A DNA stretch of 64,000 bases from Aeromonadales bacterium (lineage in GTDB: Bacteria > Pseudomonadota > Gammaproteobacteria > Enterobacterales > Aeromonadaceae), in contig JAAYRH010000029.1 in NCBI GenBank assembly GCA_012518835.1, positions 1-64,000 on the forward strand, read 5' to 3'. Every line of letters begins with the position of its first letter. Within the stretch, counting starts at the first letter, position 1. Below the pieces are notes generated by a model. It was not told the origin of the DNA and searched no databases. It was given only the letters and a program-made list of their open reading frames with translations. Below, one piece after another: positions 58,193 to 64,000 of this stretch. Made by a program: the position numbers and the translations under genes.

Positions 58193-59683
58193 ATGCGGCA
58201 TACATTGTTTTTGGCGACAAGCTTTGCTTTTTTAGGCAGCCTAGCTAGTACTAGCTTAAGCGCGGCTGAAACAGATGCAAAGCTTATCGAGCAAGGAGAG
58301 TATATTGCACGGGCGGCCGATTGCATGGCTTGTCATGTGGGAGCAGATGGCACTCCTTGGGCAGGAGGAAAGCCTACGGTAACGCCGATGGGGGAAATAA
58401 TAGCGCCTAATATTTCGTCTTCTACTAAATATGGGATTGGTAAATATTCAGTCGCCGATCTCACCAAAGTACTTCGTAAGGGTAAAACCCCTTCTGGCAC
58501 TCACCTTTATCCAGCTATGCCCTACCCTGATTATCAAGGCATGACTGATGATGATATAAAAGCGCTGCACGCTTACTTACAAAGCTTACCCGCGGTAGAA
58601 AAAAAGCCAGACACCAAAACCAATCTGGCTTTTCCCTTTAATATGCGGTTTTTAATGGGCTTTTGGGATAGCCAAAATCTAGGTAAATACCAAGCGCCGA
58701 CCGGGCTTAATGAGCAGCAGGCCCGTGGACAATATATTGTGGACCATCTCGGACACTGTGGCACTTGTCATACTCCTCGTAATAGCCTGATGGGCAGTGA
58801 TTATGAGCACTATTTGGGCGGTGCCCAAGTGGGTAGCTGGTTTGCGCCTAATATTACTAGCGATGAACAGGCGGGTATTGGAAGTTGGAGTGAGCAACAG
58901 CTAGCAGATTACTTTAAAAATGGCCAAATGGGCTACGCTGCTCAAGCCGCAGGTCCAATGGGTGAAGCGGTCCACTACAGTTTGCAATACCTTAGCCAAG
59001 AAGATCGTTTAGCGATGGCAGCATATTTAAAAACCGTACCCGCGATTACCAACGAGGAACAAAAGCAACCCATTTTAAGCACCAGCATTGATGAAGAAGT
59101 GATAGCCCTTGCTCCGGTGGTCTCACCCTCTACTCACTATCCTGAAGATCAGCTCAAAGAACACGGATTAAAGACTAGCGACATTAAAGACCCAGACTCT
59201 CCCGCCGGGCTCTATGAGCTGCATTGTGCCTCTTGCCATAGCAAGGATGGCTATGGGCAGCCAGTCTCTTCTTACGCCAGCCTCAAAGGGAATACCACCT
59301 TACGCAGCACTAATCCAAGAAACTTAGTGGCAGTAATATTAGAAGGGGTGTCTTTTCAAGGCGCTTCGCCTCGCCCGTTAATGCCAGGCTTTAGTGACCG
59401 GCTCGATAACGAACAAATAGCGGCACTGGCCAACTATTTGCGCACTGAGTTTGGCGAGCATGCCGACAGCGATATTGATGCCGAGCAAGTGGCTTATATT
59501 GCCTCTGGAGAGCAAAAAACCTCGGCATTAATCCGCTACGCCCCTTTATTGGCTTGGCTAGGCATTATCGTCGTTATCGTGGCTATTGTCGCGGCGGTAT
59601 GGTTCTGGAGACGTCGTCGTCACCAACCTAGCGTCACGCCTCGTAACGATATTAACTCTACTGATAAAAGGATCGACTCATGA
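58193..59683 (+). CDS. Membrane-anchored triheme cytochrome c
   Basis: The 496-residue precursor has a signal peptide (about 1-24, ending SLSAAE), three c-type cytochrome domains with heme motifs CMACH (44-48), CGTCH (189-193) and CASCH (345-349), and one C-terminal membrane anchor (about 450-472, AWLGIIVVIVAIVAAVWFW followed by RRRR). The three-domain layout is that of the cytochrome subunit of membrane alcohol, sorbitol and gluconate dehydrogenases, which takes electrons from a flavoenzyme and gives them to quinone or an oxidase. Here the flavoprotein is the next gene, whose ATG overlaps the stop (ATGA). It leads the three-gene operon. Confidence 0.9.
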   Translation: MRHTLFLATSFAFLGSLASTSLSAAETDAKLIEQGEYIARAADCMACHVGADGTPWAGGKPTVTPMGEIIAPNISSSTKYGIGKYSVADLTKVLRKGKTPSGTHLYPAMPYPDYQGMTDDDIKALHAYLQSLPAVEKKPDTKTNLAFPFNMRFLMGFWDSQNLGKYQAPTGLNEQQARGQYIVDHLGHCGTCHTPRNSLMGSDYEHYLGGAQVGSWFAPNITSDEQAGIGSWSEQQLADYFKNGQMGYAAQAAGPMGEAVHYSLQYLSQEDRLAMAAYLKTVPAITNEEQKQPILSTSIDEEVIALAPVVSPSTHYPEDQLKEHGLKTSDIKDPDSPAGLYELHCASCHSKDGYGQPVSSYASLKGNTTLRSTNPRNLVAVILEGVSFQGASPRPLMPGFSDRLDNEQIAALANYLRTEFGEHADSDIDAEQVAYIASGEQKTSALIRYAPLLAWLGIIVVIVAIVAAVWFWRRRRHQPSVTPRNDINSTDKRIDS

Positions 59684-61293
59684 AGAAAAGTCCCTTAACT
59701 CGGCGCTACCTGCTTACTATGATTGGCAAGACCGCTGGCGCCGGTGCACTTTACTCCGCCATGACGTCGTGGGGTCTAGCTCGGCCCTCGACCTTTACCG
59801 ATGAGCTCGATTTATCTGCCGCCCCCAATGGCAGCAGTGTCCTAGTATTAGGGGCTGGCTTAGGCGGCATGACCGCCGCCTATGAGCTACGTAAAGCGGG
59901 GTATGAAGTCAGTATTTTAGAATATAGCGAACGCCCTGGTGGTCGCTGCTATACCATTCATAGCGGCGACACTTTTACCGACTTATCCGGTGAAACCCAG
60001 CATTGTACCTTTGCACCAGGTAACTACATTAATCCCGGCCCTTGGCGTATTCCTTACCACCATTATGGCGTACTGCACTATTGTAAAAAATTTGGCGTTA
60101 AACTAGAGCCGTTTATTCAGTTAAACTACAACGCCTATGTGCACTCACCCCATGCCTTTGATGGTAAGCCACAACGGGTAAGAGAGGTATTAACCGATGT
60201 GCACGGCTACACTGCTGAGCTACTCGCTAAGGCCACAGATCAAAATGCCCTTGATGAATACTTAACGCCTGAAGACTGTGAGGCCTTATTAGAGCAATTA
60301 GATGACTGGGGTCGCTTAACTGGCGATCATAAATACCAAAAAAGTATAAAAGCCAGTGAGTTTCGTGGCTTTAAAGACTGGCCAGCCGGTGGCTTAATGC
60401 CTAAACCCTCGCCCAGTGAACCTTTAGACTTTAAAGAGCTATTACACTCGGGCTTATGGGGTTTGTTGTTAGATTATTTTAATACCGAATATCAACACGC
60501 CATGTTTGAGCCCCACGGCGGTATGGAGCAAATTGCCCGCGGCTTTGCCAATCAAGTAGGCGATATTATTGACTATCGCTGCCAAGTCACGCGCATTGAA
60601 CAGTCTGACGATAAGGTCACGGTGCATTATATTGACCCTGACAAGCCAGATGAGGTTAAAACCCGTAGCGCCGATTGGTGTGTATGTAACATTCCGTTGT
60701 CGGTGCTTAGCCAAATTCAAGTGGATGCTTCGCCGGCCATGTTGCAAGCCATTGCTGCTATTCCTTATGGCAGCTCCACTAAAACCGGACTGGAGTTTAA
60801 ACGCCGCTTTTGGGAACAAGATGAAAGCATCTTTGGCGGCGTCACCTATACCGATATGCCCATTAAAGTGATCTCTTACCCCGCCTATGATTACTTTAGC
60901 GATGGGCCGGCGGTGCTATTAGGCGCTTACACCATAGAAGATGCCGGCAGTTATACCATGTCGGCGATGACCGGACGCGAACGGGTAGCGGCAGCAGTGG
61001 CTTATGGCAAGCAAATACACCCTCAGTATGAAAAGGAATTTATTTCAGGGGTATCTTGGTCATGGCATCGCTGCCCTTGGACACTGGGTTGTTATGGCCT
61101 GTGGACCGACGAGCTTAGAGAGGCTCACTATGACACCTTGTGCTCTATCGACCATCGCTTAGTACTAACCGGTGAGCATTGCTCTTATATTCCCGCTTGG
61201 ATGGAAGGGGCTATTCTGTCTGGGATGGATGCCACTAAGCGCTTGCACGAAAAAGCCACCGCCATGAAACGCGAACGAGGTGATCATGAATAA
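59680..61293 (+). CDS. Tat-exported flavin amine oxidase-like dehydrogenase
   Basis: The 537-residue precursor begins with a twin-arginine signal (TRRYLLTM, Arg8-Arg9, then a mild hydrophobic stretch). The mature part is a flavin-containing amine oxidase: GAGLGG (58-63), Glu81, RPGGR (85-89), the FAD second site HGGMEQIARGFA, and the C-terminal LTGEHCSYIPAWMEGAILSG. This fold includes monoamine oxidases, L-amino acid oxidases and tryptophan monooxygenase. Being sandwiched between two cytochrome c genes, with four-base and eight-base overlaps, it is likely to reduce cytochrome c and not oxygen, as NicA2 does with CycN. The substrate cannot be read from the sequence. Confidence 0.88.
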   Translation: MKKSPLTRRYLLTMIGKTAGAGALYSAMTSWGLARPSTFTDELDLSAAPNGSSVLVLGAGLGGMTAAYELRKAGYEVSILEYSERPGGRCYTIHSGDTFTDLSGETQHCTFAPGNYINPGPWRIPYHHYGVLHYCKKFGVKLEPFIQLNYNAYVHSPHAFDGKPQRVREVLTDVHGYTAELLAKATDQNALDEYLTPEDCEALLEQLDDWGRLTGDHKYQKSIKASEFRGFKDWPAGGLMPKPSPSEPLDFKELLHSGLWGLLLDYFNTEYQHAMFEPHGGMEQIARGFANQVGDIIDYRCQVTRIEQSDDKVTVHYIDPDKPDEVKTRSADWCVCNIPLSVLSQIQVDASPAMLQAIAAIPYGSSTKTGLEFKRRFWEQDESIFGGVTYTDMPIKVISYPAYDYFSDGPAVLLGAYTIEDAGSYTMSAMTGRERVAAAVAYGKQIHPQYEKEFISGVSWSWHRCPWTLGCYGLWTDELREAHYDTLCSIDHRLVLTGEHCSYIPAWMEGAILSGMDATKRLHEKATAMKRERGDHE

Positions 61294-62113
61294 AACAACT
61301 TTTACCTTGCTACTATTAAGCGCTATTGGCTTAAATGCCAATGCCTTTGCCCAACAGCAAACAAGTGATACCAGTACTCAAGAGTCGCCGACTTCGCTAG
61401 CTAAACCAGAAGACGATAAGCAACAAGACAAGCAAGCTACTGCTAACAAAAAGGACTCAAATAAGGCAGAAGATACTAAGCAACAAGACAAGCAAGCTGC
61501 TGCTAAAAAAGAAGACTCAGATAAAACAGAAGACGCTCAGCCACAAGATAAGCAGTCTTCTGCTAAAAAGGAGGACTCAGGTAAAGCAGAAGATACTAAG
61601 CCACAAAGCAAAGCTAACAAGGAGGATAATAAACCTACGCCGAATTTAGTAAAAGAGGCCGCGCAACGTCATACCCCGCCCTGGACCAACGACAGCGCGA
61701 ACATTAACTTACAACAGCCGCGTCTTGCTCTCGATGAAGAGGTGGCTAAACCCTACACGGCAGAAGACTTTACTGTTAAGCCAGAATGGGAAAGACTGTT
61801 TGCCAGTGACGAGCACTTTTCAACTAATAGTGGCGCCGAGCTTTATGAAACCATGTGCCAAGCTTGCCACATGGCAGACGGACAAGGCGCCAAAGGCGTA
61901 GGTTACTTTCCTTCTTTTGTGGGTAACGAGCGACTACGCTCACCAGATTACCCGATCGATGTCGTATTAAACGGTCTGCGTGGAATGCCACACTTTAGCC
62001 ATATGCTCACCGATGAGCAGATCGCTGGGGTAGTGAATCACCTGCGCACCAGCTTTGGCAACCAACTTGACGGTGATACTAACGCCGAGGATGTAGCCCG
62101 GGTTCGCAAGTAA
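61286..62113 (+). CDS. Monoheme cytochrome c with Lys/Gln/acid-rich repeat linker
   Basis: The 275-residue precursor has a signal peptide (about 1-22, ending NANAFA), a low-complexity linker of about 95 residues (25-120) made largely of a 20-residue repeat (KQQDKQ..A.KKEDS.KAEDT), and one class I cytochrome domain with CQACH (191-195) and the distal methionine likely in GMPHF. The start ATG at 61286 lies eight bases before the end of the amine oxidase gene. The domain could shuttle electrons from the flavoenzyme to the triheme subunit, with the flexible charged linker acting as a tether. A terminator follows. Confidence 0.87.
   Translation: MNKTTFTLLLLSAIGLNANAFAQQQTSDTSTQESPTSLAKPEDDKQQDKQATANKKDSNKAEDTKQQDKQAAAKKEDSDKTEDAQPQDKQSSAKKEDSGKAEDTKPQSKANKEDNKPTPNLVKEAAQRHTPPWTNDSANINLQQPRLALDEEVAKPYTAEDFTVKPEWERLFASDEHFSTNSGAELYETMCQACHMADGQGAKGVGYFPSFVGNERLRSPDYPIDVVLNGLRGMPHFSHMLTDEQIAGVVNHLRTSFGNQLDGDTNAEDVARVRK
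61418..61597 (+). repeat. Three 60-bp tandem repeats in the cytochrome linker, plus a partial copy
   Basis: Three consecutive 60-bp units encode KQQDKQATANKKDSNKAEDT, KQQDKQAAAKKEDSDKTEDA and QPQDKQSSAKKEDSGKAEDT. A shortened fourth unit (KPQSKANKEDNK) follows to about 61632. The units are similar at DNA level but not identical, so copy number may vary by slippage or recombination among strains. Confidence 0.9.
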
Positions 62114-62133
62114 GTGCGATTGAGGGCTCCAGT

Positions 62134-62168
62134 AAAAAAGCCGCCAGCTATCCTGCCGGCGGCTTTTT
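62134..62168 (+). terminator. Terminator of the amine oxidase/cytochrome operon
   Basis: AAAAAGCCGCC (62135-62145) pairs with GGCGGCTTTTT (62158-62168), followed by AT, 20 bp past the stop of the last cytochrome gene. The minus-strand side also has a T-run and may serve the convergent chemoreceptor gene. Confidence 0.88.
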
Positions 62169-62276
62169 ATATTGACGCATTTAATTCAACATGTGTATTA
62201 ACTAATAATGGTCACTGCTCTAAATAAATAAAAGCTCAAAAAAACGGTATACAGCCCAGTTTGCACCGTATTAAAA

Positions 62277-63413
62277 CTACACCTTAAACTGCGTGACCAG
62301 TTGGCGTAATTGCTCAGCCCGCGCCTGTAATCCTTTAATAGCATCCAGTTGTTGCTCGGCATTGTGATGGATGCTGGCAGCGCTGTCTGATATTAAATGG
62401 GCTGACTCATTAATGTGTTCTGCCACCGCGCCCTGCTCTTCAGTAGCTGCGGCCACTTGGTGATTACCTGAGCTAATCGTTTCAAACTTTTGTTTAATAT
62501 TCATTAGCGCTAAGGCAGACTGCTCAGTACTGGCTGCGACTTGCTGGCTACTTGCGGTGCCCTGCTGAATGGCGATGGTAGATTGCTCTGCCGTTTGCTG
62601 TAGCTGAGCAATTTGGTCACGAATTTCTAAGGTCGAGGTTTGAGTGCGCTGGGCTAAATTACGCACTTCATCGGCGACCACGGCAAAGCCACGTCCTTGC
62701 TCACCGGCGCGCGCAGCTTCAATCGCCGCATTTAATGCTAATAAGTTGGTTTGCTCAGAAATATCATTAATAACCTCCACTACCGAGTTAATAGCACCCG
62801 CCTGCTCTGCAAAGTGGTTAATGGTATTTTCAATATCCATCATCACCCCATTTAACTCTTGCATGGTGTGTGAGGTCATCGCCATATTGTCATTAGTGCG
62901 GTGGGTGTCGGCAACGGCAGACTCGGTATCTTGCGCGGTGCGATGAGCAATACCCGACACCTCAGTGATGGTTTGCCCCATTTCGGTAATGGCCGTGGCG
63001 ACCTGATCTGTTTGTCCGCGCTGAATATCCGTAGATGCAAATGTATCGTTCGCCAACTGCGCCAGCTGTTCGATGCCGGTTTGCATCGCCATTTCTGTAT
63101 GTTGGATCTCTGCGACTAACTCTTGAATCGTGCCAATAATGGCATTAAAGCCCTTTGCTAAATGGCCTAATTCATTATCATGACGATCATCGAGGCGGGT
63201 CGTTAAATCACCGCCATTGCCTGACATAGTTAATAAGTCATCACCCACTCGACGAATCGCTTTGCTTAGCGCGTTAGCAAATACCACGGTGAAACCAATA
63301 AACACTAACGTGAGTAACAAGCTGACCCACACAGAAGATGAAATGACTGCGTTTATCGCACCGCTAATACGACCTCGCGCTCTGTATGATGCGCCTTGTT
63401 GGGTATCGGCCCG
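62277..63413 (-). pseudogene. 5'-truncated methyl-accepting chemotaxis protein (TM2-HAMP-signalling part only)
   Basis: The frame reads [20 protein letters not shown], then a membrane span ([21 protein letters not shown]), a HAMP domain ([20 protein letters not shown]) and a complete signalling domain with [20 protein letters not shown] to VTQFKV-stop. The first 27 codons match the end of a periplasmic sensor domain, but an in-frame TAG at 63414-63416 lies immediately before and nothing further up is MCP-like. Sensor domain and TM1, normally some 180-250 residues, are missing. A GTG at 63332 could still start a HAMP-signalling protein without ligand domain. I call it a remnant, with possible residual function. 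Confidence 0.75.
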
Positions 63414-63570
63414 CTAGTGAATTTCTTTATTATCTTTTGTTCTGTTTAATGAGTTATGGTAATAACGACGGTCATCATCGAATCACTTTTACCAAGGCGC
63501 GTCTGCGTAAGCTAGCCCAGAACAGACTGGTTTATAGTCGTAGAGGGGGCTACCCTTCGCCGCTAAGTTG

Positions 63571-64000
63571 TTATTTATAATAAATTTTTTCAGCACTACC
63601 TTTGCCAAAATACTTCTCATATTCTAGCGCCGCATAGGCATCCATCATGCTCGAGATATAGTCCGTGACTAAACGGATTTTAGGCTCGCTAAGGGAACGT
63701 AAATCCGGTGGCAATAAAATATTATCCTTGTTGTACTGTGGATCTGAGTAAACCTTAAATAAGCCACGGATTATATTTTCGCCTCGCCGCTCATAAAGCT
63801 GAATATCCTTCTTGCGTAGTACCGCTTTAAACAGCAGCTTTTTTAACCCTGCCGCCAGCTTACTGTGGTGCTTATAGCCTAATACGCCGTTAACTAAGCC
63901 TATATCGGAGCAAAGGATGTTAACAATTTTTGAGGTCAGCTCTTTTTTGAGTACGATAGCGTATTCTTCAGAGGTGCCCATGCGATCAGCATTCATCGCC
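63571..64000 (-). CDS. dgt: C-terminal part of a dGTPase-family (HD) triphosphohydrolase, 5' end beyond window
   Basis: The visible 142 or so residues end the protein. Features are ELTSKIVNILCSDIGLVNG, YERRGENIIRGLFKVYSDP, NILLPPDLRSL and the family closing sequence RLVTDYISSMMDAYAALEYEKYFGKGS. This matches the C-terminal region of deoxyguanosinetriphosphate triphosphohydrolase-like HD proteins, which cleave dNTPs to nucleoside and triphosphate. The HD catalytic motifs must lie beyond 64000. The frame remains open to the window edge. Confidence 0.7.
   Translation of the reverse strand, partial: AMNADRMGTSEEYAIVLKKELTSKIVNILCSDIGLVNGVLGYKHHSKLAAGLKKLLFKAVLRKKDIQLYERRGENIIRGLFKVYSDPQYNKDNILLPPDLRSLSEPKIRLVTDYISSMMDAYAALEYEKYFGKGSAEKIYYK

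Noticed and set aside
57968-58201. Possible 77-codon minus-strand gene overlapping the triheme cytochrome start
   Set aside because: Amino acid composition is random-like with no family motif, the frame overlaps a well-supported start on the other strand, and there is no ribosome site.
63386-63580. Possible 64-codon plus-strand gene between the MCP remnant and dgt
   Set aside because: It begins inside MCP sequence on the opposite strand, lacks a ribosome site and resembles no family I know. It may be scar DNA.

Overview
The window looks like chromosome from a gammaproteobacterium of the order Aeromonadales, most like the Oceanisphaera/Oceanimonas group. This rests on gene content and order rather than any database match: protein sequences close to but distinct from Escherichia coli, the block serS-rarA-lolA-ftsK-lrp / trxB / aat-bpt-infA / clpA-clpS / cspD, the truC operon near syd and queF, DUF3549/DUF3301 genes, an NAD-type isocitrate dehydrogenase, and an ssrA tag reading ANDENYALAA. 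Nearly all of it is housekeeping DNA. Accessory or decayed DNA sits at the two ends and in a few small pockets.

Left end (1-2120): the edge of a genomic island placed at the 3' side of ssrA. It holds the tail of an XRE-type antitoxin, a broken IS3-family element, and a P4-type integrase that has lost its tyrosine-bearing C-terminus where the IS begins. From 2120 to 5180 come smpB, the divergent ratA-ratB pair, bamE, udp, and a decayed GGDEF gene that faces a large membrane PAS-PAS-GGDEF-EAL protein (5186-7801).

Middle (8050-31000): cvpA-purF, serS, rarA, ftsK-lolA, lrp, trxB, a DauA-type SulP transporter divergent from a small unlisted ribbon-helix-helix gene, the N-end-rule set (aat, bpt, clpA, clpS) with infA, then cspD, glnD and dbpA. 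Together aat/bpt tag proteins, ClpS recognises the tags and ClpAP degrades the proteins.

From 31000 to 57400: an SLC13 transporter with an unusual charged insert, cvfB, meso-diaminopimelate dehydrogenase, yqcC-truC-yqcA, DUF3549/DUF3301, syd, queF, a TPR protein with a ruined GGDEF domain, ppnN, xni, NAD-isocitrate dehydrogenase, rlmM-ygdD-hydrolase, a DUF294/exonuclease pair behind a BCCT transporter, an SLC1 transporter, yghU, and a soluble zinc-binding (CZB) chemoreceptor.

Right end (57400-64000): the most distinctive locus is a three-gene operon (58193-62113) encoding a membrane-anchored triheme cytochrome c, a Tat-exported flavin amine oxidase-like protein, and a monoheme cytochrome c with a lysine/glutamine/acid-rich tandem-repeat linker. 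I infer a periplasmic amine (or amino acid) dehydrogenase that passes electrons to cytochromes instead of oxygen. It is flanked by two chemoreceptor genes, one of them truncated, and the window ends inside a dGTPase-family gene. No rRNA, tRNA or CRISPR array was seen; ssrA is the only RNA gene found.
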